Assembly: GCA_035624785.1 (NCBI GenBank)
Contig: DASPQV010000025.1
Location: 186,001 to 250,000, forward strand
DNA from: JAJZNI01 sp035624785
Lineage (GTDB): Bacteria; Chloroflexota; Dormibacteria; Aeolococcales; Aeolococcaceae
DNA length: 64,000 nucleotides
Direction: 5' to 3'
Shown here: positions 17,431 through 26,659 of the stretch, piece after piece
Layout of the letters: each line of letters opens with the position of its first letter
Numbering within the stretch: the stretch's first letter is position 1
Program-made: the position numbers and the translations under genes
The notes under the pieces: model-generated
What the model saw: the letters and a program-made list of their open reading frames with translations, nothing else
What the model was told of the DNA's origin: nothing
Database searches by the model: none

Positions 17431-18345
17431 ATGCGCGCGCTTGTCACCGGGAGCACGGGCTTCCTCGGAAGTCACCTCGTGCGCACGCTGATCGACAGTG
17501 GCGACCGCGTGGCCGTGCTGCTGCGACCCGAGAGCACCCCCTGGCGAATCCGCGACTGCCTTGACGAGCTGCGAGTGCTCAGAGCGGAGTCTCCGGTGGC
17601 TCGCTCCACGATCGGTGACGTTCACGATTTCCGACCCGAGGTGATCTACCATCTCGCCTGGGCAGGCTCCCACGGCGGGTCCCGCAATGACCCTGGTCAG
17701 CTGCACACAAATCTCACCGAGACCGCCGCCGTGCTGGGCCTAGCCGCCGCCACTCAGTGCTCGGCTCTGATCGGCGTCGGGTCCCAGGCGGAGTACGGAG
17801 CCTGCGCCGACGTTCTCCAGGAATCCACGCCGCTGCGGCCGCAGAGCGCCTACGGCGTGGCCAAGCTGGCTGCCGGCGTGAGCCTCTGCAGCATCGGTCC
17901 AGTCCTGGGCATACGCTGCGCGTGGCTGCGGCTGCTTTCAGCCTACGGGCCCATGGACGACCCCACCTACGTGATTCCCTACATGATCACCCAGCTGCTG
18001 GGCCAGCGATCCCCCAGGCTGACCAGCGCCACGCAGTGGCATGACACCCTCTTCTGCGCCGATGTCGCCGAGGCGCTGCGGGCAGCCGCGGCCAGCGACC
18101 GTTGCCGCGGCGCCTACGTCCTGGCCTCAGGCGCGGCCACAACCTTGCGCGAGGTGGCCGAGACGGTGCGAGCTCTGATCGGGCCCGACGCACCGGCGAT
18201 CTCATATGGCCCTGCCAGCGGGCACCCGGGCTGGCGCGGTTCCGCCGCCAGGCTCAGCGACGACGCCGGCTGGAAGGCTCGGACCCCGCTTGCTGCCGGC
18301 CTGGCCGAGACCATCGACTGGTACCGAAACCATGCTGACAGCTGA
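17431..18345 (+). CDS. NAD-dependent epimerase/dehydratase (sugar 4-ketoreductase-like)
   Basis: A 304-residue extended SDR protein. It has the N-terminal nucleotide motif 'MRALVTGSTGFLGSHLV', 'EVIYHLAWAGSHGG', the active-site stretch 'LIGVGSQAEYGACADV' and the Tyr-x3-Lys in 'PQSAYGVAKLAAGVSL', then 'LRLLSAYGPMDDPTYVIPYM'. This fits ketoreductases and epimerases acting late in CDP-deoxysugar pathways. It is divergent from the rfbF/rfbG operon and overlaps the transketolase subunit gene by 14 nt, so it likely acts on the same sugar. The exact stereochemistry cannot be inferred. Confidence 0.85.
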   Translation: MRALVTGSTGFLGSHLVRTLIDSGDRVAVLLRPESTPWRIRDCLDELRVLRAESPVARSTIGDVHDFRPEVIYHLAWAGSHGGSRNDPGQLHTNLTETAAVLGLAAATQCSALIGVGSQAEYGACADVLQESTPLRPQSAYGVAKLAAGVSLCSIGPVLGIRCAWLRLLSAYGPMDDPTYVIPYMITQLLGQRSPRLTSATQWHDTLFCADVAEALRAAAASDRCRGAYVLASGAATTLREVAETVRALIGPDAPAISYGPASGHPGWRGSAARLSDDAGWKARTPLAAGLAETIDWYRNHADS

Positions 18346-19120
18346 CCGGCTGCGCAAGGTCATCCTGGACCAGGCCTACCGGGCCCAGGAGGGGCATATC
18401 GGCTCCGCTCTCTCGATCGCCGAGATCGTCACGGTCCTCTATCGCGAGATCCTGCGTGGGGAGACCGGGGACCCGCGGCGAGATCGCCTGGTTCTCTCGA
18501 AGGGCCATGCGGCGCTCGCCGTCTACGGGGCACTCCACCTCATGGGCCGGATCACGGTGGCTGAGTTGAGTCGCTACTGCAGCGATGGCAGCACCATGGG
18601 GGTGCATGCCCAGCACGGTGTCCCGGGGGTCGAGTTCACCACAGGATCTTTGGGACAGGGTCTGACCTTCGGCTGCGGTTGCGCGTTGGCGGCACGGCTT
18701 CGTGACGAGTCATGGCGGACCTACGTCATCTGCAGCGACGCCGAGTGCGACGAGGGTTCCACCTGGGAGGCGGCGATGCTGGCGGCCCAGCACCGGCTGG
18801 GCAACCTCTGGGCGGTCATCGACTACAACCGCCAGCAGGCCATGGGCGGGACTGATGGGATCATCTCGCTGGGCGACCTTCGCGCGCGATGGCAGGCCTT
18901 CGGCTGGGAAGCCGTGGAGGTCGACGGCCATTCCGAGGATGAGCTCAGACACGCCCTGAGCGCTGCTCCAGCGCACCCGGATCTGCCCCACGTCGTGGTG
19001 GCCAACACCGTGTTCGGCAAGGGCGTGGATTTCATGACCGGTCAGCTTCGTTGGCACTACGCAACCATGACCACCGAGGAGCACGCCCTGGCCATCTCCC
19101 AGCTGAGGAAGCGCCAGTGA
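18332..19120 (+). CDS. Transketolase, N-terminal (ThDP-binding) subunit
   Basis: A 262-residue protein equal to the N-terminal third of transketolase. It has 'AQEGHIGSALSIAEIVTVLY', 'DRLVLSKGHAALAVYGAL', 'TGSLGQGLTFGCGCALAARL' and the ThDP motif 'CSDAECDEGSTWEAAMLAA', ending with 'DYNRQQAMGG' (GDG...N equivalent: SDAE...N). Split transketolases of this kind occur in sugar-modification clusters and in archaea. Start ATG 18332 lies inside the end of the epimerase gene. It needs the next gene's product to form an active enzyme transferring a two-carbon ketol or acyl unit. Confidence 0.9.
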   Translation: MLTADRLRKVILDQAYRAQEGHIGSALSIAEIVTVLYREILRGETGDPRRDRLVLSKGHAALAVYGALHLMGRITVAELSRYCSDGSTMGVHAQHGVPGVEFTTGSLGQGLTFGCGCALAARLRDESWRTYVICSDAECDEGSTWEAAMLAAQHRLGNLWAVIDYNRQQAMGGTDGIISLGDLRARWQAFGWEAVEVDGHSEDELRHALSAAPAHPDLPHVVVANTVFGKGVDFMTGQLRWHYATMTTEEHALAISQLRKRQ

Positions 19121-20049
19121 GGCGAAGCTTCGTCGCCGAGCTGGATGAGCTGATGGGGGAGGATCGGCGCGTGGTCCTGCTGACCGCCGACCTCGGCTAC
19201 AGCGTCCTCGAACCTCTCGGGGTCAACCACCCAGGACGGGTCATCAACGTGGGTGCGGCGGAGCAGAACATGATGGGTGTGGCCGCTGGCCTGGCACACT
19301 CCGGACTGATTCCCTTCACCTACTCGATCGCCACCTTCGCAACGCTGCGGGGCTATGAGTTCGTCCGAGGGGGCGCGATCGTCCACGGTCTGCCGGTTCG
19401 TATCGTGGGAATCGGTGGTGGCTTCGAATACGGCGCCGCCGGAGTATCCCACTACGCGCTCGAGGACCTGGGTCTGATGCGGGCTCAACCCGGGATGACC
19501 GTGATCGCTCCAGCCGACGGGGCTCAGGCGCGGGCCGCCCTGCGAGCGACCTGGGACCTCCCCGGCCCCGTCTACTACCGCATCGGCAAGGTGGAGCTTC
19601 CCCCCCTCCTGGAGTTGGCGGGTCGTTTCCGCCTCGGCAGGCTGGAGCAGCTTCTTCCTCCTGCGAATCTCGTCATGATCGCCTCCGGGGCCGCGGCGCG
19701 GCTCGCGCTCGCGGCCTGCACCCGTCTGCGCGAGGCGGGTGTGGAGTGCTCGCTGGCCGTCGCCGCCTGCCTGGCGCCCGAGCCACGCACCGACTTGATC
19801 GCACTGCTCAGCCAGGCCCACGCCGCGGTCACCGTGGAGACGCACTATCGCGAGAACGGCTTGGGCTCGCTGGTCGCCCAGGTCATCGCCGAGGAGGGTC
19901 TCGGCTGCCGGCTGGTCCGCGCCGGCGTCGATAGCGTGCCCCAGACCTATGTGGGAAGCCAGCCCTACATGGAATCGGTCTTCGGCCTCGATACCACGGG
20001 ACTGATGGCCGCTGTCAACCGAGCGCGCGGTGTCACGCCGAGCCTCTGA
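19117..20049 (+). CDS. Transketolase, C-terminal (pyrimidine-binding) subunit
   Basis: A 310-residue protein equal to the middle and C-terminal domains of transketolase. 'VVLLTADLGYSVLEPLGVNH', 'VINVGAAEQNMMGVAAGLAH' (with the ThDP-activating Glu in AEQ), 'PFTYSIATFATLRGYEFVRG' and 'ALEDLGLMRAQPGMTVIAPA' are all present. The C-terminal part has 'PVYYRIGK' and 'AAVTVETHYRENGLGSLVAQ'. The GTG start at 19117 overlaps the stop of the N-terminal subunit by 4 nt, which favours equal production of the two subunits. It ends 5 nt before a large membrane protein gene. Confidence 0.9.
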   Translation: MRRSFVAELDELMGEDRRVVLLTADLGYSVLEPLGVNHPGRVINVGAAEQNMMGVAAGLAHSGLIPFTYSIATFATLRGYEFVRGGAIVHGLPVRIVGIGGGFEYGAAGVSHYALEDLGLMRAQPGMTVIAPADGAQARAALRATWDLPGPVYYRIGKVELPPLLELAGRFRLGRLEQLLPPANLVMIASGAAARLALAACTRLREAGVECSLAVAACLAPEPRTDLIALLSQAHAAVTVETHYRENGLGSLVAQVIAEEGLGCRLVRAGVDSVPQTYVGSQPYMESVFGLDTTGLMAAVNRARGVTPSL

Positions 20050-20054
20050 TCTCA

Positions 20055-21866
20055 ATGCTCGGCACCGCCCCCGCTCCGCCGCGACCTCAGATGTCGGAGA
20101 GCCGCAAGCCGGGCAGCATGATCACACGCAGCGCGGCAGTGTTGCGACGCCAACCACGGACGCTGATACTGCTGCTCTACTGCTGTCTCGCCTTTGGCCT
20201 CTTCGCGACCACCTGGGCCGATCCATTTCACCGCCTCATCTCTTACCTTCCCCAAAGCGACGCCACTGCGATGCTCTGGGCGTTGTCCTGGCCGCTCTGG
20301 GCGGTGGCTCACGGGCAGAATCCACTCTTCACCACCTACTTGAACGCCCCGGCAGGCGCCAACCTGATGTGGACGTATCCGCCGTTCCCCGGCTTCCTCA
20401 TGGCTCCCGTGACCCTGGTTGCGGGACCGGTGTTCAGCTACAACCTGCTCACCACGCTAACCCTACCCGTATCAGCATTCGTCATGTGCCTGGCCGCCAG
20501 ACGGCTGTGCGGGAGCTGGGGTGCGGCGGCGGTCGCCGGAGCAGTCTACGGCTTCGGCCCCTATGCGGCGACCCAGTCATTCGCCCACGTCACCCTCAGC
20601 GACGCCGTGATCTTCCCTCTGCTCCTCATCCTCGGACACGAGGCGGCAGTCAGGCAACGCTGGCGCCCGGGTTGGACGGGGTTGGCGTTGGGCGCCGCCC
20701 TGTCGATGCAGGTGCTGACCTTCATCGAGTCGGCGGTGATCGCGGTATCAGCGACCGCAGTTGCGGCGGTCGTCATCTTCCTGATGCGTCCTGCGGGCTG
20801 GCGCGACCGGCTCCCATACCTCGCCCGCTCCTCGGTCATAGCCGCACTGACCGCAGCCGCTCTTTGCGCCGTCCCGGTGGGGTTCATGCTCGTCGGGGCG
20901 CAGCACCTGGCGATGGGGGTCAAGGACGCGCAAGGCGTCTACGTCACAGCTCTCGATGACGTATTCGTCCCCAGTCCGGCTCAGCTGCTGTCATGGAGCC
21001 ACCCCATCCTCACCTGGATGGGCGCCGACCCGATAGAGCAGAACGGCTACCTCGGCCTGCCTCTCATCTGCATCCTGTGCCTGACGGTGCGACGCGCCTG
21101 GAACAGCAGGGTGGTTCGGGTGGCGACTCTGGTCGGGGCGGTGTTTCTGATCCTCTCGTTCGGTCCGCATGCCGGCCTGCGGTCACTGGACAGCACCCGC
21201 CTGGTCGAGGGCGTCTTCCCTCTGCCGATGCTGCTGGCGCGGGCGCTCCCGATCGTGGGCGAGGTTCTCGCATCGCGGCTGGCCGTGGTCGTGGCTTTGT
21301 GCGCCTCGCTCCTTCTGGCGGTCTTCGTCGACCTCAACCGTGACCCGGCGAGAAAGGGATCGACCAGGCTGATGTGGGCCGCGGTGGCGCTCACCGGCCT
21401 CACCCTGCTGCCGATCATGCCGGCACCCTCCATAGCGCTGGCTCCGGTACCGTCGTTCTTCACATCGGTGGATATCCAGCGCATCCCCCAGGGCGAACCG
21501 GTGCTGGTAGCCCCGGCCGTATACGCGACCAACATCAACCTCACCGAGTACTGGCAGGCTGCCAGCGACTTCCGGTTCCGCCTGATCGGCGGCTACGTGT
21601 TCGTACCAGCCCAAGGGGGAGCCACCAACCTGATACTGACACCGCTGACAAGCGCGATGACCGAGATCTACCTAGGGAGCCGCGGGGCGTCCAGCAGCGC
21701 GGCGGAGACCAGCGAGTTCAGAGCAGAGCTGGCCAGCGATGGGGTGACGACGGTGATCGCGGGTCCGATGCCCCACCGGTCGACGATGCTCAGCTTCCTG
21801 TCCCAGCTGCTGGGACGCCCCCCCGTCTACGACCGTGGTGTTTACGTCTGGTGGGGTGCCCCCTGA
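20055..21866 (+). CDS. Large GT-C-like membrane protein, putative polyprenyl-sugar glycosyltransferase
   Basis: A 603-residue protein with roughly 11-13 hydrophobic segments and an extracytoplasmic C-terminal part of about 130 residues. The first outside loop carries 'LPQSDATAMLWALSW', with an acidic residue at the place used as catalytic base in GT-C enzymes, then 'NPLFTTYLNAPAGANLMW'. These resemble bacterial DUF6311/PMT-like proteins. The tail ('IPQGEPVLVAPAVYATNINL') resembles the periplasmic tail of related proteins. It begins 5 nt after the transketolase gene and is probably the last gene of that transcript. Substrate unknown. Confidence 0.65.
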   Translation: MLGTAPAPPRPQMSESRKPGSMITRSAAVLRRQPRTLILLLYCCLAFGLFATTWADPFHRLISYLPQSDATAMLWALSWPLWAVAHGQNPLFTTYLNAPAGANLMWTYPPFPGFLMAPVTLVAGPVFSYNLLTTLTLPVSAFVMCLAARRLCGSWGAAAVAGAVYGFGPYAATQSFAHVTLSDAVIFPLLLILGHEAAVRQRWRPGWTGLALGAALSMQVLTFIESAVIAVSATAVAAVVIFLMRPAGWRDRLPYLARSSVIAALTAAALCAVPVGFMLVGAQHLAMGVKDAQGVYVTALDDVFVPSPAQLLSWSHPILTWMGADPIEQNGYLGLPLICILCLTVRRAWNSRVVRVATLVGAVFLILSFGPHAGLRSLDSTRLVEGVFPLPMLLARALPIVGEVLASRLAVVVALCASLLLAVFVDLNRDPARKGSTRLMWAAVALTGLTLLPIMPAPSIALAPVPSFFTSVDIQRIPQGEPVLVAPAVYATNINLTEYWQAASDFRFRLIGGYVFVPAQGGATNLILTPLTSAMTEIYLGSRGASSSAAETSEFRAELASDGVTTVIAGPMPHRSTMLSFLSQLLGRPPVYDRGVYVWWGAP

Positions 21867-23197
21867 CCCCGCCTGAAGGCGGCGGGAGTCAGGATGAGCG
21901 TCGGCGGCTTTCTGGTCATATCCTGCTCGTGCTGACCACGCGTGTGGCTGGGTCGCACAGCGTCGATCGAACTTCGCCGCAGCATCAGCCACATTGCCCA
22001 CCCAATCACGGCGCTGGCGGCCACGCCCACTACCACTTGAGCTGTGGACGGCGGCGCCGAGGGCCCGGCGACGGTCAGGAGCACGCTGGCCGCGGTGAGC
22101 AGGAGAGGGACGGCCCACCTGGGCAGCGTGACCCGCCCCGGGATGGCGAGTGCCCAGGTCAGCGCGAACGCGTAGGGCTCGGCGAGGTAGTAGGCCCAGG
22201 TGCTCTTGGCCAGGAGGGGGACGCAGCACGCGGCGGTCGCGAGCAGACCGGCGGCTCGTGCGGCGGTGACCGGCTCGCTCCGCGTCGACCAGAGCGACCC
22301 TGCCACCAGGACCGCGGCGGCACCCGAGAAGAGCGCAGCGTCGTAGTGCTGGACCACCCAGGCCCAGGGAAGGCCCCGAGCCAGCAACACCCAGGCCGAG
22401 CCGCCGCCGATGGGAAGCGCCCCCCGGAAGGTGACCATCGAGGTGATGAGATCGTGCCGGTCGCCAAGGAAGAAGGGCAGAAGCCCCACGCCGGTGGTGA
22501 GAGCGGCAACGACCAGCAGGGTCAGCGAACGCGTCACCTTGCGGAGGGTTTCAGGGACCTGGCGATCGGCGCCCGCGACCAGGGTCATGCAGATGAGGGC
22601 GACCACGCTATTGGTGCGTGTCAGCAGCACCAGCCCCAGAGCCAATCCCCCAGCTGCGACCCTGCGTTCCAGGACCAGCCGAAACGCCACCAGGGTGAGC
22701 CAGAGCTCGAGCGCGATCTCCACGTGGCCGAACGAACCCACCGCGATCCAGAGCGGCACCGACAGGCAGAAGGCGGCGTAGACGGCGCGATCGCGGCGCA
22801 CACCCCCGGCCATCGCCACGACCCGGGCGGCCTCATGCGCCGCGAGCAGGATGAAACCGGAGAAGCAGGCGAGCACGAGGGCGTCCCGGAGCTGGAGATT
22901 CGAGGCCCACCCCAACGCGTTTGCCAGCAATGCCACCAGGGTCAGGGGCACCAAGGCCAGGGGTCCGTTGTCGTTGGGGTTGGGGCCAGCGGTGATCGTG
23001 TAGACGAGGAGGGGGTGTCCGTGGGCGGCCAGCTCAGCAGCCGGCCAGAAGTACTCGTCGAGGTCCGACGCCTTGGCGTTGAGGGCAAACGGCAGCGCGA
23101 ACGAGAAAGCGGCAAGCAGAGCGGCGACGCCGACCATCCGCCATGGCACGGCCACGATTGGAGGGCGAAAGGAGGCTGGAGCGGGGCGGGCAGGCAT
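21842..23197 (-). CDS. GT-C-like multispanning membrane protein
   Basis: A membrane protein of about 451 residues with around 10 hydrophobic segments. The first external loop has 'LNAKASDLDEYFWPAAEL', with DLDE acidic residues like the catalytic region of mannosyltransferase-like GT-C proteins, then 'GPNPNDNGPLALVPLTLVA'. It ends with a basic cytoplasmic tail ('MLRRSSIDAVRPSHTRGQ'). ATG 23197 was used. A GTG at 23233 would add 12 residues. Its 3' end overlaps the converging plus-strand gene by 25 bp. Function beyond a probable lipid-linked-sugar transferase is unknown. Confidence 0.6.
   Translation of the reverse strand: MPARPAPASFRPPIVAVPWRMVGVAALLAAFSFALPFALNAKASDLDEYFWPAAELAAHGHPLLVYTITAGPNPNDNGPLALVPLTLVALLANALGWASNLQLRDALVLACFSGFILLAAHEAARVVAMAGGVRRDRAVYAAFCLSVPLWIAVGSFGHVEIALELWLTLVAFRLVLERRVAAGGLALGLVLLTRTNSVVALICMTLVAGADRQVPETLRKVTRSLTLLVVAALTTGVGLLPFFLGDRHDLITSMVTFRGALPIGGGSAWVLLARGLPWAWVVQHYDAALFSGAAAVLVAGSLWSTRSEPVTAARAAGLLATAACCVPLLAKSTWAYYLAEPYAFALTWALAIPGRVTLPRWAVPLLLTAASVLLTVAGPSAPPSTAQVVVGVAASAVIGWAMWLMLRRSSIDAVRPSHTRGQHEQDMTRKPPTLILTPAAFRRGQGAPHQT
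21863..21892. terminator. Hairpin between convergent genes
   Basis: CTGAC at 21863-21867 pairs with GTCAG at 21888-21892. Inside it, CCGCC-TGAA-GGCGG (21869-21882) forms a second stem with a bulged C. It sits at the stop codon of the plus-strand membrane protein and inside the last codons of the converging minus-strand gene. A two-way terminator is the likely role. There is no clear U-tract. Confidence 0.45.
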
Positions 23198-23406
23198 CTG
23201 CGTGCCGTCGGAACCCGCGGGCGCCTTCAACACAGCGCTGAGACTGACCCACGCCGCTAGAGGACGCCAGCACGTTGCCGGATCGTCACCGGGATGTCTC
23301 CGGCCGGGCCGGCCCAGGACCAGGATGTGGGCGCACCCGGCGGAACTTGTCGCGCTTCAGCAACACGGCGGGAGGGCAGGGGGTTTCCGGGTAGCGTGGC
23401 GGAGGA

Positions 23407-24654
23407 ATGCCTGGCGGACGCAAGTGGGCACTCATCTGCGGCGCGCTTGGCGGAGCGCTCCTGATCGGCTACTTCGCCAGCTGGGTGGCCATCGACAGGG
23501 TCGAGATCGGACTCAGCGACTTCAGCGCCACATACGTCGGCGCCACCCTGCTCCGCCAGGGCGACGGTGCCTCGATGTACGACCAAGCCCTGCAGGCCCA
23601 GCTCCGCAGGGTCCTCGATCCCGCCGACTCGGGAGGCAACCTGCCCTTCGTCAACCCACCGCTGGCAGCGGCGGTGGCCCTGCCGGTCACTCTGTTCGAC
23701 CTCCCGACCGCCTACCGGCTTTGGGGGCTCCTGCAGGTAGCCCTGGTGATCGCCGGCCTGGGGCTCGCCGTCTGGGCCGCGCCCGGCCGGCAGGCGCTCC
23801 ACCGTGAGGAAGTGGTGGCGGTCGCCCTGCTGGCTCTCGCCTGCGTGGGGACGTGGCGGATGCTCATCCAGGCGCAGTGGGATGGGGTCTCGGCGGTGGG
23901 CCTTGGCGCAGCCTACGCGTGCCTGAGGAAGAACCGGCCAGGCGCCGCCGGATTCGTCCTCGCCGCAGCATCGCTGATCGCCAAGCCGCAGATCGCGCTG
24001 GGACTGGCGGCGTTCGTGATCGGAAGGCGCGACCGGCGGCTGATCCTCGGCGCCGCCGCGGGAGTCGGGATCGCGGTGCTGCTCTCCGTGCTCATCGCCG
24101 GTATCGGGGGCGTCGCCGGCTTCGCGGGTGCAGTGATCAGCACGGGCACGCGCTTCAAGCTGACCAGCTTTGCGAGCTTCATCGGGGTCGCGGCGGCGGT
24201 CGCAGGAAGCACGGGCGCCGCCTACGTGCTCGCGGGCATCGGCGGGCTGCTGGCCCTTGCCGCGGCCGCCTGGCTGGGATCCGCGGTGCGGGCCAGGCCG
24301 GCTCGGTTGGAGGCAGGCCTGGCTGGTGCTGCGATCCTCTCGGTGCTGGCCACCCCGCACGCGTACGGACACGACCTCGTCCTCCTGGTGCCCGCTGCCG
24401 CGTGGTGTCTGGCGACCCTGGTTGGCGCAGCCAGGCAGCTCGCGGCCTCGGTGACGCCGATGGCGATGGCCGCCTGGATCGCGATCAGCGCTGCCTCCGC
24501 CATCGATGTCGTGACCGGAGGCGCCGTCCCCCCGGGGCCGCTCACCCCCTGGGCGCTGATCGCAGCCGCCATCATGGCCGGGCTCGTCTGCGCCCGGCAG
24601 GGGCGTCTCGCAGGCACGGCCGGGGTGCCGTCCTCCGTCGCAGCGACGGGCTGA
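23407..24654 (+). CDS. GT87/DUF2029 family mannosyltransferase-like membrane protein
   Basis: A 415-residue polytopic protein. The first loop has 'SDFSATYVGATLLRQGDGAS' followed by 'MYD', which matches the D(F/Y)xxYxxA...G...LY signature of GT87 (PimE-like) polyprenol-phosphomannose-dependent transferases, and 'LPFVNPPLAAAVALP' is the usual F-x-Y/N-PP motif. Later 'ASLIAKPQIALGLAAFVIG' with KPQ and 'LATPHAYGHDLVLLVPA' complete the family pattern. It lies alone on the plus strand between two minus-strand relatives. GGAGG stands directly before the ATG. Confidence 0.8.
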   Translation: MPGGRKWALICGALGGALLIGYFASWVAIDRVEIGLSDFSATYVGATLLRQGDGASMYDQALQAQLRRVLDPADSGGNLPFVNPPLAAAVALPVTLFDLPTAYRLWGLLQVALVIAGLGLAVWAAPGRQALHREEVVAVALLALACVGTWRMLIQAQWDGVSAVGLGAAYACLRKNRPGAAGFVLAAASLIAKPQIALGLAAFVIGRRDRRLILGAAAGVGIAVLLSVLIAGIGGVAGFAGAVISTGTRFKLTSFASFIGVAAAVAGSTGAAYVLAGIGGLLALAAAAWLGSAVRARPARLEAGLAGAAILSVLATPHAYGHDLVLLVPAAAWCLATLVGAARQLAASVTPMAMAAWIAISAASAIDVVTGGAVPPGPLTPWALIAAAIMAGLVCARQGRLAGTAGVPSSVAATG

Positions 24655-24677
24655 CGCGGACTGGGACGGACCTCCAG

Positions 24678-24693
24678 CCCCGCTCACGCGGGG
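24678..24693. terminator. Hairpin between convergent GT genes
   Basis: CCCCGC-TCAC-GCGGGG is a perfect 6-bp stem with a tetraloop, placed in the 43-bp gap between two converging genes. A bidirectional terminator is likely. No T-run follows on either strand. Confidence 0.5.
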
Positions 24694-24697
24694 GTGG

Positions 24698-26659
24698 TCA
24701 CTGACGGTCGGTGGCCAGGGGGCTGTAGACGGCGGCCCCGTCCTCGTCGCCGAGCCTGCGCCAGCTCGGAGGCGGTGTCCAGGACGCCGGCAGCACGTCG
24801 AAGTGCCCAACGTCACCGATCACCACCAAGGCCGGGTGAAGTGACGTGATGCGAGCGCTGAGCCCCTCCGGGTCACGGATCGGCCGCTCCGCCCCCACCG
24901 GGCCCTGACCCGCGGCAACAACGTCCCCCTCCAGCGTGGGACCGAGGATCGCCGCGACATCGCCGACGTCCATGACCACCACCGCCTGGTGCGACGCAGC
25001 CGCAGCGCTCAGAGCCTTTCCGGCGGGCGATAGGTCGGTCGCGGGTTGAAGATGGGCGATCAGCAGGACCGCCGAGACGGCCAGGACAGACGACGCCAGC
25101 GGGCGGAACCAGTGCCGTCGGGCCATAGGGCTCAGGGCCGATCGCCAGCGAAGCGCAGCGAGAGTCGCTGCGGTCACGGCCGCCGCGGCGCCGAGGATCG
25201 GCGCATTCACGAAACCGTTGTGGCTCTCCACGACCAGCAGGGGGACGAGGCCCACACCGAGGGTCACCGCCGCGAGGGGGAGGACAGAACGCGCCGGCAG
25301 CACGGCGGTCAGGGCAACGACGCCAAAGGCGATGGCGGGCAGCAGGAACCGAAGGGAGGCGTTGGCCTGCACCGTTTCCACGGAGCCGCTGAAGGGCATC
25401 ACCGCGTAGACCAGGACGCAGCCGACGGCGACCGCGACGATCGGCCGCGCCGCGCCGCGAGCTCGCCCGATCAGGACCAGGCTGGCAAGCGGGGCCGCAA
25501 CCGCCAGCCCGAAGTTGAGGACAGCGAGCTGGGCCCATGTCGACAGGGGGATACCACCGCGTCCCAGGAGGGAGTCGAGCAGTGTCTGCTCCACGCCCGC
25601 GGAGGCGGAGCTGGGACCGCTCAGACCCGGGAAGACGATGGTCGAGCCGATCCGGACGGGCTCGGGGAACAACGGGTTACCAGTGAGCGCCCAGTTGCGC
25701 ACGTACCATGCCAGCGAGAGGCTGAGGATCGCGGCGAGCAGCAGCGCCACCGAGCCGGGACGGCGCCACCCGCGACCAGCCCAGAGGACTCCGCCGGCCG
25801 CGACCAGCGTGGGAAGCAGGAAGGCGGCCTTGGCCCCGGCAGTCAGGCCCAGGCACACCCCCGCGAGGAACAGCCAGCGCCGCTGGTCGGTCCTGGCCCA
25901 GCGCAGCCCCAGGGCTGCCCCCGCCACGAGTCCGAGCAGCGCCGGCGAATCGTCGTAGGCGGAACGGAACTGAGTCTCGAAGAACCCAACGGTGGTGACC
26001 ACGATCAAGCCGGCGAGAAGTCCCATCCAGGCGGGACGCTCCAGTTCTCGGCTGAATATGCCAGCCATGCCCACGATCGCCACCGCACTGAGCAGATCGA
26101 CAAGCCCGGCGAGCCCCGCGGCATGGAAGGGGAGCATGACCGCAAGCAGCAGGAGGCTGCCATTGCCGGGAGCGGCGCCGGTGCTCTCGCCGGGCTGGGC
26201 GAATGGCAGGCTGCGGATGGAGCCCGTGTCCAGCACGTGAGCGGCGTTGACGATCTGGTAGTGCACGCTGTCGTAGCTGTTGGACCCCGGCGGTCCGGAG
26301 AGGGTCACCACCACAGCCAGAACGGCGAATGGCACCGCGAGAGCCGCCGCGCTCCAGCCCGTGCTCAACCAGCCAGACTTCGAAGGGGCGGCTGGGGGAA
26401 GCACAACCAGGCTGACCGCCGCGAGCACGACCAGCGAGGCCACCACCACGGGAAGCCAGAGAATGCCGAGCAACCCGAGGATCTGGAGCAGAGCCACCCA
26501 CCCGGTGACGGCCACGACCAGGGTGACGCAGAGCCTCTCGAGCAGGTCGGCTGACGCCGGCAGCACGGCGCAGCCAGCGCGGTAGGCAGCGACGGCCGCG
26601 AGCCCGACGATGATCGCCTGGAGCGCGACCCCCTCCAGCACCGACAACCAGAAGCTCAT
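24698..26659 (-). CDS. GT-C-like multispanning membrane protein with C-terminal soluble domain
   Basis: A 653-residue protein with about 13-15 hydrophobic segments and a final soluble domain of about 130 residues. A conserved-looking region is 'PPGSNSYDSVHYQIVNAAHV' followed by 'LDTGSIRSLPF', with an acidic residue in the first external loop, then 'TQFRSAYDDSPALLGLVAG' and 'SLAWYVRNWALTGNPLFPEP', typical of bacterial PMT/ArnT-like proteins. Its ATG overlaps the end of the following GT87 gene (upstream on this strand) by 4 nt. It should act outside the membrane on lipid-linked donors. Acceptor unknown. Confidence 0.7.
   Translation of the reverse strand: MSFWLSVLEGVALQAIIVGLAAVAAYRAGCAVLPASADLLERLCVTLVVAVTGWVALLQILGLLGILWLPVVVASLVVLAAVSLVVLPPAAPSKSGWLSTGWSAAALAVPFAVLAVVVTLSGPPGSNSYDSVHYQIVNAAHVLDTGSIRSLPFAQPGESTGAAPGNGSLLLLAVMLPFHAAGLAGLVDLLSAVAIVGMAGIFSRELERPAWMGLLAGLIVVTTVGFFETQFRSAYDDSPALLGLVAGAALGLRWARTDQRRWLFLAGVCLGLTAGAKAAFLLPTLVAAGGVLWAGRGWRRPGSVALLLAAILSLSLAWYVRNWALTGNPLFPEPVRIGSTIVFPGLSGPSSASAGVEQTLLDSLLGRGGIPLSTWAQLAVLNFGLAVAAPLASLVLIGRARGAARPIVAVAVGCVLVYAVMPFSGSVETVQANASLRFLLPAIAFGVVALTAVLPARSVLPLAAVTLGVGLVPLLVVESHNGFVNAPILGAAAAVTAATLAALRWRSALSPMARRHWFRPLASSVLAVSAVLLIAHLQPATDLSPAGKALSAAAASHQAVVVMDVGDVAAILGPTLEGDVVAAGQGPVGAERPIRDPEGLSARITSLHPALVVIGDVGHFDVLPASWTPPPSWRRLGDEDGAAVYSPLATDRQ

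Noticed and set aside
21374..23260. A long plus-strand open frame across the convergent membrane protein genes
   Set aside because: Its translation is dominated by Gly, Gln, Arg and Asp in low-complexity order, typical of a shadow of hydrophobic minus-strand codons.
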